Assembly (NCBI GenBank): GCA_947462335.1
Contig: OX381707.1
Coordinates: 67,350,816 to 67,414,815 of the forward strand
Origin: Harmothoe impar
Taxonomy: Eukaryota > Annelida > Polychaeta > Phyllodocida > Polynoidae
Reading direction: 5' to 3'
Length of the DNA stretch: 64,000 nucleotides
A model generated the notes under the pieces. The model did no database searches and was not told where the DNA came from. It saw nothing but the letters and a program-made list of their open reading frames with translations. The position numbers and the translations under genes are program-made. Below, one piece after another: positions 27,409 to 40,500 of the stretch; position 1 is the first letter of the stretch; each line of letters opens with the position of its first letter.

Positions 27409-27553
27409 TCATGGAAGTCCGTCATGGAGGTCTGTCATGGAGGTCCGTCATGTCATGGAGGTCTGTCATGGAGGTCCGTCATGGAGGTCTGTCATGTCAT
27501 GGAGGTCCATCTGCATCATGGAGGTCTGTCATGGAGGTCCGTCATGGAGGTCC
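27409..27553. repeat. 13-bp minisatellite (gtcatggaggtcY)n
   Basis: About ten copies of gtcatggaggtct or gtcatggaggtcc occur, broken twice by a short extra 'gtcat' and once by 'catctgcatcatgg'. Each unit contains ATG, which creates apparent starts in overlapping frames; these are not genes. Confidence 0.85.
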
Positions 27554-28103
27554 GTGTACTGGAATACTATATACATCATTGGAAAAGCCCTGGGTCACTT
27601 GTGATGTAGATCACACAATCCATCTTTTACACTGCGCCCTTTACCTGCAGAGAGGGGCTTGAAGTAGCAGGTGCCATTTACTGAAGGAGGAGGGGAAAAT
27701 GGGCCTTCAGCTTTGTGTATTGTAAGATACATTGTTGTGTATGCTTTGCACACGTACTACCTGATTAGAGATGGATACATTTGTACATTCTATACGTATG
27801 CGTTGGAGGGTGGGATGGAGAGGTAGGAGAAGAAAGGAGGATGGATGGTAGGGATCACTATAAATCATTATTAAATGGCGTATCTAAATGTAAAGAGGCC
27901 CCAATGTGTCCACGTCGCCACAGGGGAGGGGAATATAGTCGGCATGACGTACACGTCATTACTGACTACCTGCAGTGACACCTGGTGAGTGCAGGATACA
28001 TCAGTGCTTAGTGACATTAGGCTGAGGGTACGTGGGGGGAGATCGATAGCCATAGAAACAGGATATCTACTACCTATAGGGTGAGCTGGTGAAACCAACG
28101 AGT

Positions 28104-28890
28104 GAGCTGCTCTATGATATGCTCAATTCTCACCAAGAGTATCTGGTTTATCCACTATTGACTATGGTGATACTCCGATAAAAACAAACTAAACATAAAT
28201 AAGAAAGGGGATGGTATACTAGTAGATATATACTAGTAGATGATCTGCTCGGTGAGCTGCTCCTGTACCCGGTGACCCCCCGGGCCGTGCGTACTACAGG
28301 CGGCAGGAGCCGTGGCTAGAGCGGCTCGTTGCCAAGGGAGATGTGGGTCAGAGGGGATGAGTGTTATTTCTAGGGAGCCTATTTCCGTGAATCGTTAAGA
28401 TAGCAGCGTTACCCCCTGGAGGTAGTATGACTGATGGCACCCCCCTGCTGTCCCGTCAGTACCTGTGTGCTGACCGGGCACCCTACTAGAGGTTGCTGCC
28501 CTGATGGGTCGGCAGTTGGCTACTGTCGGTGAGCTGCTCACAAGCTCAACTCACTCACTCACATCTACAAAAAACACCGACAGGGATTCACAGAAGACAT
28601 GAGATCATGCCACATGCCCTAGTCAGTTACTGAGACGTGGATAGCAGGGGATAGGAATGGGTATCATTACGTATATCAAAATGCAATATCTACAAGAGTG
28701 TGGCTCAGTTAGCTTACAATTCAATCGTAAATACATCTCTTGGGTTGTAGAAAGTATGTGTGAAAAGTTGAAAAGTGTCGATCATAAACATAGGTGACTA
28801 CGTGACAGCCAGTCTAATGAGTGAGCTAGGGAGACGGTAAAGCTCTACTTCTGGTTCCCTAGAACTGAGACGAGCAGCTCTGAGCAGCTC
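28104..28890. promoter_or_regulatory. Cluster of five GAGCWGCTC palindromes
   Basis: Exact copies lie at 28104, 28254, 28531, 28872 and 28882; the last two starts are 10 bp apart. The copy at 28531 extends to the 13-bp palindrome gtgagctgctcac, and tgatctgctc at 28241 is a near match. Confidence 0.4.
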
Positions 28891-30181
28891 CCCACTCTCT
28901 GTACCCCTGGGCCTCTGACACCCATGACTCACCCCACATTCTGACATCAACCCATGACCTATGAACCCTGAAATACATCTCATCCCTGACCTTTGGTGAA
29001 ACCCTCCAGGGTGCCTGCCTGCCTGGCTGTATGTATGTTGCCTCCAGTACTGGTGGGGAGAGGGTAGAACCCTGGAGTGGTGTGGTTGTGTTGTTGGTGG
29101 TGGCCTCAGCTGTCAGATAGCATCAGTGCAGAGGCTGACCAGCACAGGTCTCTATGTGTACTCAGGTTACTATGGAAACACGTGAGGTATGTAGGTCAGG
29201 TCGTGTTACTCTACACCAGCCCCAGCATGCTGCCCTGGGGGACTTCCTGCTGGGTCAGCCCTGTGTTGTACTCTGTGTGTGTGTGGGGGGGGGGGGGGGG
29301 GGGGGTTAGAGTGTCTGTGTACACATGATTAGATTATGGCTGGGTATAGATTGGCACACTATAGTATACAAACTAGTCTAGAGTTATATATGGGGACTGA
29401 ACACATGACGTGGCGCATAGCGGGTATAGCACGCCCTACACTCATTACGTAGAAGTGAGCAGCTCATAATGTGTGGCCCTGATGTTGTGGTGCGATGTGT
29501 CGTCACAGTGTGCAATACAATGTTAGTGCCAGCCATTGACCTAATCTAAGGTGCTGTCATGGTACATGGAGGATGTGTGTCACCCTTGTCTGCTCTCCAC
29601 TTATTATACCACTTTTCTATGAGCTACTATGTTTTCTATAATAAATACCCATAGAAAGTTAACAAAATCTTAAGATTACTGAGAAGACACCAATACTAGT
29701 ATTACACATGTATAAGTTGGGCATCTGCATGGGCCATGATAGGGGAGTAAATCAGGGGGTGTACACTCTAGAACTGCATACCTGTTGAGTGTCGGATGCG
29801 TGGTCATGACCTCGCTGACACATGCCCCCCTCTCCATCCTGACCCCCTCCCTCCCTGCCCCATACCGTATCGGGCATACCCCACGTGGTTTGGACACGTG
29901 CTGCTGACCAGGCAGGGTCAAGCATAGTCCGTGCCACTGACGCTAGGTGGTAGGCTAAGAACAGGCGACACGGGAGCAATCTTTGTTTAGCTCGATAAAC
30001 TAGGTCAAGCATCATCACTCCGCCCCCCCCGCCCCCCCTCCCTTAGTATGATGCTCCCACACTAATGACCTTACCAATAAGTGGGTGGACTAGGAAGGCT
30101 ATGTGTGAATGACTCAGCATCCTGCCTGCTCTGGATGCACCCCATACATCCATCCCATGCCTCATTTAGCCGCCCTAATTA

Positions 30182-30955
30182 CTGTAAACGTATTAATTTT
30201 GGCTCAGTACATATTTTCGCGCATTTCGCGCATATAGGTATGTGCGCGAAAATATGATGTGCGCGGAAATTTTGCACAAAAAAATAGCTTTCCAATGATG
30301 TCTGGCACTCTATATTGCACTGCAGTAGAGACTCAATAAGGCCAAACAAAAAAAGGTTGTTACAACCCGACCGACCTATTTTGGGTTTGTCTGGCCCTGC
30401 CTACTATGGTACTAGCCCAGGTAGGTAGGACCAGGCAAATAAAAGAACACTTGCTATCTTTAATCTCTAATCTTTTTTTTATCTTTTTCTTTTAGATTTT
30501 CCCTAGTGTAGGGTATCACCAAAGGGCATAAGGCAAACCTACTGACTTTCAACTATCCGAATTGTTATCATTTGAACGACTAGAAGGGTGGGAATTCTTT
30601 GCATGGAAAAACAGAACTGATAATGGCTTAATCAGACAGATATTGGTTCTACACTATTAAATAACCAATCCATCAAATTAGATTCCCCCTTACAACTTGC
30701 CTCATAATCTTGAAAATAGAATAAATCCCAAAAAAATCTCTTCCTGACAACTTTAATACTAAGAAAACTATCGATATTTGAACAATGATTTTGGGCTGTA
30801 AAACCCTTAATAATTGTCCGATTGAAAAACCGTAAAAACTGACATGTAGCTAAAGATGACCTGATTGCAACTGCGCGAAAATATGATTGCGCGAAAATGC
30901 CTTTATGTCCTAGGTGCGCGAAAATATAGCTGCGCGAAAATATCTACGTTTACAG
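30182..30955. mobile_element. TA-flanked non-autonomous DNA element with CGCGAAAATA subterminal repeats
   Basis: The ends are ctgtaaacgta and tacgtttacag, perfect inverted repeats, each flanked by TA (30180-30181 and 30956-30957). Inside each end lie several copies of gcgcgaaaatat or its complement (30210-30265 and 30874-30942). The middle is AT-rich and has no transposase-like frame. A TA target duplication is a property of Tc1/mariner-type and some other superfamilies; the class here is not certain. Confidence 0.75.
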
Positions 30956-31089
30956 TAGCACTAATTGTCCCTGGGGTCCCCATGAGGGAGACAGTCCCAT
31001 ACTGGGCGCGGCTAACTGTAGTGGTGAAGGGAGGTGCAGCTCGTGTGTCTCTGCTGGAGATGTTTTGATTATATGTTTGATGTCAATTG

Positions 31090-31381
31090 GAATATGTAAT
31101 ATTAATGTCATGTGGATAAGGGGAATATATGATATTAATGGCAAGGGGATAAGGGGAATATGTGGTAATAATGGCATGGGGATAAGGGGAATATGTGGTA
31201 TTAATGGCATGGGGATAAGGGGAATATGTGGTATTAATGGCATGGGGATAAGGGGAATATGTGATATTTATGGCATGGGGATAAGGGGAATATGTGATAT
31301 TAATGGCATGGGGATAAGGGGAATATATGATATTAATGGCATGGGGATAAGGGGAATATATGATATTAATGGCATGGGGAT
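31090..31381. repeat. 33-bp minisatellite, about 9 copies
   Basis: The unit is ggcatggggataaggggaat followed by atgtggtattaat, repeated with small changes (gtggta, gtgata, atgata). Because 33 is a multiple of three and the unit lacks stops in some frames on each strand, long apparent open frames appear on both strands. The repeat itself explains them. Confidence 0.9.
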
Positions 31382-32286
31382 GCAGGTGTGGGACCATGTT
31401 AATCATTTAGAATCTAAAATTATGGTCATTCATAATGCTGACTACTAGTATATAGTAATACTAATAACACCAATAATGCATCACCTGTACACCTCGAAAT
31501 ACATAGACACCAAGATGTGAACGTGTACCAGGAAGAGTGGCTTCCCCTCAGCTGTACCCTTCGCGGCTCCCACTGAACCCATACATATGGAGAACTGGGT
31601 CAGACGGACGCAGCGGCGCACTAGCGCCATGTGGTCCTGTGGATGAGAGCGGAACTACTGGTAGCGTAGATAGTGATGTCGACTTTACGGTTCTTGGTGG
31701 GGGAGGGGAGAGGTAAACAGGCTCAGCTGTCGGCGGCATTATGCAGCCCCCTAAACCACAACCATGTCCGCTCACATCCTTCAGGTTTGGTTAGAGTACA
31801 CACAGCAGGGAAAGATCTGGTGGTTTTTATTCATCCTTGATCCGCACGTAAGATTCTAATAGCACCCTGGGTGCGAGGGGAATTCTTATGAGGCTGGGGT
31901 CTTAGCGATGCAAACACTACAGCTTAAAAATACACGGCCATCATTTCCTCCAAAAAGATTTGGTGATCATGATATTTCTTGTTTAAATCTTAGGGAGGGG
32001 GTACATATTATTGATGCACGGGCAAGTGTATTGCCATCTAAATAGTACGATAACATGCTATGGTGAACTGTGGCCTATGGAAATATATGTTGTTCCGTAA
32101 GTGATGTTAACAATGAATGGTATTAAACTGGTCTCCAGTGGAATCCAATTTACTGTTATAGCACAGGCCTGTATACATGTAATAAACATCAGACGCTGTA
32201 AATCTAATGCAATGTATTACTACATCTGGGTAGTCAGACTAAGTGCTGAATAGCGATAGACCTGCATGTGTTGATACATGTACCGG

Positions 32287-32630
32287 CAGTGGCGTAGGAA
32301 AAGGGGGGGGGGCCAGGGGGGCCTGGGCCCCCCCCCCCCAATCACTGAGGAGGGGGGGCCTGAATATGTTTGGGCCCCCCCAAAATTTGTCAAGACCTGT
32401 AATATAATACACACAATTTTCAAACGTAGCCTCTCCCACATAGGAAAAAGTGGAGACAGAGAGGGCTGGGACCCCAAATCAGAACTAGAGAGGGCTCAAA
32501 TACTTCTTTTCCATACAATCTAATATAATGTGTATATGATACAACATGCATAAAAATCGATACTTAATGTTGGTTGGAGTGGCCCCCCCCCCTGGGCCCA
32601 CCCAATGAAGATTTGCTTCCTACGCCTCTG
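32287..32630. mobile_element. Short G/C-rich element with CAGTGGCGTAGGAA ends
   Basis: The left end is cagtggcgtaggaa and the right end ttcctacgcctctg, inverted repeats matching at 13 of 14 positions. The 344-bp body contains several long runs of G and C. CAGTGGCGTAG-type ends are known from hAT-like elements of marine invertebrates. I find no matching 8-bp target duplication, so the exact ends or class may be wrong. Confidence 0.55.
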
Positions 32631-35600
32631 GGTATATCAAATCCACGCCTGGCATATATAACACAATCAAGACTAATCTAGCCATGAATAGAACCAGATT
32701 AGGCCTGATGAATAACTGATAACGGACGACTACGATACCTATTGTTATCCCGTTAGTGTGCTGACTTTACAGTGCTCTTTGTGAGGAGTGTTTTCTGTGC
32801 TCTATTTACATACTGCCAACAGTAACGACAACAAACAAGATACTGCAATCTGTCTAGTTGAGTTCTGGGCTGACGGCGCGGCACTAGAGTGGTACTTAAT
32901 AGGTATAATCAGACGTGATTACTACTACTCCACCAAATAGATGAGTAATGACCCCCGGCAGCTGCCAGCTTGTGCTAATGGTGTGTAGGGTCGAATAATG
33001 GGAGAGGTCTGGTCCAGCCAGAAACAGGTCTGCCAATATATATTTTGTACCAATGGGCCTACAAGTTAACTCACTCAGTCACTGGTGGTAATGATAACTG
33101 CAGTGGGGGATCAGAGGCCATAATAAAGAAAAACTGCTCATATTGTTTATGTACATGTATTATGGGATGGAAGGGCCGGGACGGGGGTGGGGGGGGGGGG
33201 GCAGATGAAGTGTACTCTTTTAGACTATGTAGTGACCTTGGCATTTAGATAAGCTAGGAGTTTGTTCAACTTTCTTCACAGTCACAGTGGGCCGGGTTCA
33301 GTGTCCTATCTATAGTTACCATAGCCTACCACTTGAATGACTTTGTATACACTGCCAACAGCCTGTCATATTTATGACTTCTCTTCATATAATGGTGCTC
33401 AAGTATTTATTTTGATATGTTACCCACCTACCATAACCTATTATTATTGAATTTCTCAAACAGGCCCGATGCCTAATATTGTCAAAATTATCCCATTTTG
33501 GCAATATGACAGACCTCTAAATTGTTGTGAATTTTGAGATTGATAGATTCCGAAAGTAGATAACAAAATGGCCGAGGCAATATGAAACCCAACAATAGCC
33601 TTGGTGTATGGTTGACATAGCCATAGCTACACCTATACAGGCAGTACTTGTGTATTGGCTAACATACACCACATGTAGGTTTATATATACGTAAACCATT
33701 AGTAATGAATTATTACCCAACTAAGTAAATGGGTACTTTATGTACTCTGTGGCATGGTGCCTCCAGCACGTACGGACGTGTCTCTCATAGCAGGGTCTTT
33801 GTGTGAGGTCATATTGGACTGAGGCCTCCGGGCACAGGTAAGACATATAACAAGGAGGGGGTGGTGCCACGTATGTACACCCCCCCCCCCCCCCCGCCTC
33901 CCTCTACGCAACATACACATACCATTCATCTACAGAGCATGTCAACATTGGAGATTGAACTGGTAGCAGTTTATTTCTGAGGGTTTAGGGTTTTGTTCAC
34001 GTTTGTATGTCCATGTTGGGCTATGTACATTGACTGTCCATCAGCGGACTAGCAGATTTGGTACCGGCTCCAGTGTATATGTACATATATGCAGTGTGGT
34101 GACAATGATCTAACCATGGTGTGTACAAAGCATACAAAGAAGTTCAAAAAGAAATCATGGCCTTACTAGCTCTTATTGACAACATTTAACTATTTGATCT
34201 TTCACTTCTACCATAGGTTTAGGCACGTTTTACATTTTAATGTCAAATGTAAAGTACATACTATACTAGACACATAAAAGATTAAATCAAAAATGGAGAT
34301 ATACTTCACGCTATAAATTCATTTGGTTTAGGGGTAAGTTTAGGGGTTACCGTTGGTCTGATTAAATGCTATTACTAGTACTGATATATGGTAATACATG
34401 GTTACCCTCACAGCATGGCTTTAGTTTTACTTCTATAGATAAACACACAGAGGGAAGAATAATCAGAATTGTCAGGGGTGTGAAATAGTCGAATAATTTT
34501 ATAATTTTGTACTGATGTAAAAAAAGAAATTCTGGTGAAGTTCTTTACTCCCTTGACTCTTGAATAGTTTTCAGTAGCATTTCACACGCCTGCACTTCGG
34601 CGGGTTCATACGTATGCTGGAAGCCAGTATCAAAAGGGTGTGTATTTGTTAATAGTCCTGATTTAACGCTACGCAATCCCCCACCACCACCCAAGGCCCA
34701 CATACCACCACCCTTCTACACAATGGCCCTTTTCTTAGACCTCCACAAAGCCCTGTGCGGTTCCCCTTGTCAAGGCACTAGTCAGGGCCCAAAGTAGCCC
34801 ATGCTGTTGTTGGCCCACTTTCTGCCCAGGCCCCCAGGGCGGGCATTACCGTGCTGGAGTGGACTAGGTGTGTGAAGGTGACTGAAGGTGATTATAAGAC
34901 CTGCATGCTGCTTACACTAGTCCTCCACGTGCTTATGTCACCCCACCCCCTCCCCTTCATATATCTCTACCTGATCCAGTGAAATAACCACAGGAGCATT
35001 AATAGATCCTCATGTGTTGTTGAACCAAGGGATTATACAAGACATGCAGTTGTAAACAGGTATCCTGTGTTACCTTAGATAGGGAAGTGTTGATAACATA
35101 GCAGTGTCTTTGTGAGGTGAGGGGTACCATATTACCTGGCAGCTTGAATTAGCTGACTAGTTAGCAGTGATTAGAAGGCCTACTGTAGTGTTAAGTATAC
35201 CTCATGGAGCTGATTGGATCACAGTCGACATTCCAGGTAACACCAAGGACAGTTGAGGCACATGCGGGACGGTAAAAAAAACTGCTTAACCACAAAATTG
35301 TCAAAAACCACATTATACTACTCCTTTCTGCCCAATACCCACCACACATAGCAAACTCCTGAGTCATATTGAATTGCCATGTTATATGACTATTTGTAGG
35401 CAATATTATATACTACTAGGTGAAGGCCATTTTCTTATTTGTCCATGATCTTTTAATGGAATCAACCATGACAAATAGCTTGCCTTAGCTACTACACCTG
35501 TTCATGGCTCGATCAACATGATCAGTAACAGCCATCAAGGCCATCCATAACGACACTGTAGGCTCCAGGAGCAATCATAACTAGTGGGGAGGTAAACCCT

Positions 35601-36412
35601 ACCCTTAACCACAGCCTACCCACTCCTACTCTCAGTATTGCTCAAGCTTAGGTGGTTAATACTGCCTTGAGCTGCGTCTACTGACGTAATGACGCCACTT
35701 TGGTTACGTCATGTCTTACCCTGTTGACATAATGTGTTACTTTGTTAAATTAACGTCATAATGGATTGTATGTAGGGATGGGATGGCACCCACAGGCTAC
35801 ACAGTACTTCGAGGACGGTTTGTCAAATACATGTCTTGAGGATATACTAAAAGCATGAGTTGTCGTTTTCGCTTCACTTTGCCTGATACACATTGCTACA
35901 ATAACAACAACAAAATAACCCCAAAAAAAGGGGAAAGAAGAGGAAAACAATTCGGGATTTTCACATTCCATAGTACATTACATATGGAAGGCGATTTGGG
36001 AAGTCTAGACTATAGTGTCATAATTTAAGACATGCGGTAAGTCTGTCCAGAGGGACCAGTAATGGTATTTACCCATGCAAAATAAAGTTCTCATATTTTC
36101 TTGTAACGGTGAATGTGTGGCTGAGGCACTAGCTGCTATGACTCCTGGTACCATTAGTGCACGTCTGTGTATGCTTATTTTCCCACAGAGTAAATGGAGC
36201 CGACACTTGTACATGGCCGCTATGTTGGCCCAACTCTTGGCACAAATATTTAGCGCAAATATCATTTGGCCAAGTCTCTCTTGGAGGGCTATGGTGTAGG
36301 TGGGTGAGTTGGTGGGGGGGTGTTATTGGCACCGTCTCCGAGAACTGTACAGAGGTTGAATGGTTCCCCTTCATACATCAGTGATTATACAGGGCACGTG
36401 TGTAGGGGGGTG

Positions 36413-36420
<8 letters not shown>

Positions 36421-36473
<53 letters not shown>
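36421..36473. repeat. (TA)n microsatellite
   Basis: About 26 uninterrupted TA units. Confidence 0.98.
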
Positions 36474-36476
<3 letters not shown>

Positions 36477-37335
36477 TAGTTGAACAAATGGCCCCTTGAT
36501 CTCACATGAGTTATATACAGATTGTGTAAAATATCTTTTCTCTTTTTTCCCCCTCAGAAATATGTACAATGGTCCCCTAGTCTAAAGATAAAGATCCTTT
36601 CTTTTAATTTATTGACATTGTGGTGTCCCTTCTCCTAGGGGAGGATTCTCTGCTGCTCCTTAGTACTAGTATAGGACAAAATATATTCTTAAAAAGCTGC
36701 AGTTTTCTTATTCAAACATGATGTTTTACTTGAGGTGAAGAATGGCTTACTCTATCAAGGCAAAGTTTGGCCCACAGTTTATTTTGCAGAGAGACAAACA
36801 TTGCTTTGAAAGAACTCTTGGCAAGGCCCACACCATTCCAAAGTATACGTTCGGCCACCGCTGAGATATATCGGCTCTGTTTTAGCTTGCCCCCAGCACT
36901 TAATGCTGTAACATTACCACACACACAAGTACACTATACCTGAACACGGGTCAGGCGTTATATGTAGTATCATAAGTATGTAGTATTGGCCACCCAGTCA
37001 GTATGTGGTGCATGCAATATATCCTCCTAGACCCCATGCCAACCTTTTGTATGAGTGGGCCCACCTTAGCCAGGAACATGCCTCCACTGGGGCGGAAGAT
37101 CCTCGACACTGGCCCTCAGAAGTAGGGGGGTACTGTAGTATAAAAGCAGCTACAGCAGAGAAAGAAAACATCCCACAAAGGCTAGGTGTACTTAATACAG
37201 TTGTGCAACAGCACTATTTTGGGCAGAGAGGAAAATTCCAATGGCACAATGCCTATTTGGCTGTGCACCATCTAGCAGTGTGTGGGCTGTGGTGGGACAA
37301 TTTGATAAGACTTCCTCCCTTCTTGTACCTTAATG

Positions 37336-37580
37336 TCCCGTTAAGAGCGGTATATTACTTTGGTGCATTAAGCTCTTTATCTGCCTGGTGTATGAATGCA
37401 GCTCTGGTGAGGGCTGCATTCAAACATCATTCAGACACTATGAGACTGATGAACTTCCTAAGGGTCGACATGATACATGAATGCAGCCCTGAGAAGTAAG
37501 ATTCGCCAGGGCTGCATTCATGTGTCACAACGACAAAGGGCATAGTACTTTAAAGCACTATGCGGCCCTTAGAGGGTTAA
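37336..37580. mobile_element. MITE family copy B, palindromic, TTAA right end
   Basis: The right half reads agggctgcattcatgtgtca, then acgacaaagggcatag, then agagggttaa at 37580. The left half is a degraded reverse complement starting near cccgttaagagcgg, with tgtatgaatgcagctctgg inside. The order matches copy C at 44172 and the fragment at 1-170. It has no coding capacity. TTAA at the tip would fit a piggyBac-type target; this is inference. The 164-codon open frame that runs into it from 37005 looks random. Confidence 0.65.
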
Positions 37581-40500
37581 ACGGTGCACCACCCACCCAC
37601 CCTGAGATCCTGCCACTTGCAGGTGCTTACAGAGGACTAAGGGTGCTGAGGTGGACAGTGCTGCTGGTGGTGGTCAGCAGGTGTGTGTCCACCTGTCCAG
37701 ACAGGTACAATGTACGCCCAACTACACCATACTAACTCACCTTTAGTCCTAAACCTAGTGCTAAATACACCAGCTCATACACTGAAAGGCATAGGACTAT
37801 TGTTCCTGACAATAACTACATCGTAAAATGGAGCGAGGATAGCAAAGATGGGTATTTAACAGAAAAAAATGGGGGGGGGGGTCACCAGATGTATTCTTCT
37901 TTCAGTTGTAAAGATGTTCACTAATTGCCATATATTGTATAGCTGGGTCATCCTTGGAACCTCTGCCAGGATGAACAATGACTGTTCAAGTCATCTTTGT
38001 AACTTAATATCAACAAGTGAAAATTATATTCCAACTTAATGCTCTCTATATTCCTAATATTCCGCAATATTGGGAAGGGATTGTTTCTGCAGGATTAACA
38101 AATAATGATTGAGGAGGTCTCTTTAGAATCCCCGACTGCATGGACAACAAGTTTAACAAGAGACCACAGTTGTGAATGAATGTTAAGCTTTCTTGTAAAC
38201 ATCCGATAGGTAATGAACCCCAGCAGGTAAGCCGGCCTCTGATCCAACGAGAACTTAAGGAGGGATTAAGTTGGTAAGGAAAGCCGACAACTGGAGTTAC
38301 CTGGTGCAGTCACTTAGTGAGGGATCATTTTATAGAAACAGGGGGGAGTGGTGGGAGTTTTATACCTGTTTTCAGCGGGGGGGGGGGGGGTAGTGTTTTA
38401 GTATGCATAAAAGGTGTTTGACCCTCCTGTTGTTTTGATAATGACCACTCCCTCACCTACAGGCTTTCCTTGGACATGCCCTTGGTGGCGAAACTGAAAA
38501 CAACAAGTTCTTGCAGTTTTGATAAAGGCAGCCGCTGTATTTCTTTGTATTTCTTATTGGAGAAGTTTAATCCATTTAATAACGTGTGGACCGGGCGTGT
38601 GGAGGAGTTTTCATATGGTTAAAGCTGATACAGTATATATGCTGTACATGGATGTAGATCACATGGTTAGATGACATTTCTGTCACACCCTCTGTAGGGC
38701 AGGTACTATGCCTACATTCATGGAGTTTCCTCGGTACAACCAGTGACCTTCATAGATCTCTGGTACAATGTAATGGCCTAGTCATGACAAGCTGATGGCC
38801 TCGAGACTATCTTGACTCTAGTATATTCTAGGGTGTGACCCCCCCCCCCCATTACAAGGGGTAGAGACACCTGCAGCCTACCTTACTGGACCCCCTGGGG
38901 TGTGATGGGGGCTTTAAGCTGCCTCAGAGCCAGGTCAACATGCATTAAGTCCTGTTTACACTCCACCCCCTGCTGCAGCTCTATGCTGAAGCCACGTGCA
39001 GGAGGGGAGGGAAGCCAGACCCCCCCCCCCCCCAACCCATCCACCCATCCCTCCTGGACATGAATACCTCCCATACAGCTTCTGTGTACCCCCCCCCCCG
39101 CCCCCCGCACACACACACCTTACCTCCTCCCCTTGCTTACTCATGGAAAACGGAACAGCACAAAAGAAAGCTGGCATTTAGCCGTCTTGGTCCCTGGCCA
39201 AACGGTTAAAACTGGTAAGCGGCTGACATCTGGGAAAGCCTGTGTGAGAGGGGGAGAGGGGAGTTTTACATAACTAGCCACGCTGGTCGGGACGAAATGA
39301 GTCCTACCAGTGTGTGTGTTGGGGGGGGGGGGGCAGGTAGGCCACTTACCTGGTGGGTCTGGCGGCCAGGTGAGGCGGCCTGATGTGGCTACCACACGGT
39401 GCCGGGAGGCGGCCAGGTACACACACCCAGGTACAGGTAGACACACACACACAGGTGGGTGTCAACACTGGAGGAAGACAGCACACACCTCCTGCTGAAT
39501 GTCACCCAGGAGAACTCACCCAGAGTGTGATATTAAGACCTGTGATTATTAAACATAGATAGTGTGATCCAGGATTGGAGGTACTATGTCTATGTAATAT
39601 GATATAGGACATACTGGGTACTACACTGGATCCTCTACCTGCTCCAGGACCTACATGTGTGAGCCTACCACCACTTGTGAGTGGCACTGTTATGTGACAA
39701 CACCCGGACCTAACGGTACATTATACCGTCACATTATACCATTGGCGTGGAGAATCATACAATACATGTGACATCTATTCACCATACCCGAATAGGACAT
39801 ATATGTATACATGTGGAAGTATAGTCTGAGGATGTAAGTAAATAATATCAAGTATACATTTACCAATGGCAATGCAACATCAGAATACTACTCTTACTCA
39901 GAACCTGGCGTCTAATATAAGCTGAGAGGTGCACTGGGTTCACATACTGCACTGGTTTAGTCATCTCCATGTCTAGATGGTTTCGTCTAGATACCAGAGG
40001 GTGTCAGGATGAGTGCTACACTGTCTGTATACTTGTGGGTACAGCGGAGTGTGGGGACACCACTGTGACATGCTACAATGGCATGCCACTCCCTGCCTGC
40101 TCAATGACACCAGTAGTAATGCCCCAAGGTCAACCACAAGTGGGTCACACAAAGGTCAACCATAAGGTCACACGGGCCGCGGCAGATGGTCCCATTCCCG
40201 TGCAGGAGAGTTTTTACATGGGTGTAGTCTTTTGTGCTACATGTGATGTATTTTTTGCCCCTGCTGCCATCATTTTGACATGTCATTTATTTGTGGTGGG
40301 ACATTTATAGAGTAGTAGGTCAGGGGAAAGTTGTGTGTGAGCATGAGATGGGGGTTAGGGGGTTAGAGCCTGTGTGGTTTAACATCGTTAGTGAACAGCT
40401 TATATCAGGCAGGCAGGCACCCCTATTGGTGTGTGTAAACATTATGCATGCATTGCTGTCCCATTTAAGTAGACAGCCCTGATGTATTGCTACCCAACTT

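Larger units (their letters stand above)
20600..29500. promoter_or_regulatory. Candidate cis-regulatory block inside the 33-kb intron
   Basis: This 9-kb block holds 14 exact GAGCWGCTC palindromes (20699, 21615, 23182, 23193, 23435, 23937, 26553, 26605, 28104, 28254, 28531, 28872, 28882, 29457). It also has many homeodomain-like ATTA cores, for example gagtaattaatgc near 21258, gtaattagaattc near 22936, and ttaattaattaggaccc followed by ataattacggtctgattagc near 24057-24095. It lacks transposon-like structures until the 13-bp array at 27409. A long intron with dense, mixed binding-site-like words suggests enhancers. The call is inference from motif density; no activity can be seen in sequence. 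Confidence 0.4.

Noticed and set aside
37005..37499. 164-codon open frame on +
   Set aside because: The frame runs into the MITE copy at 37336 and has no recognisable protein features.
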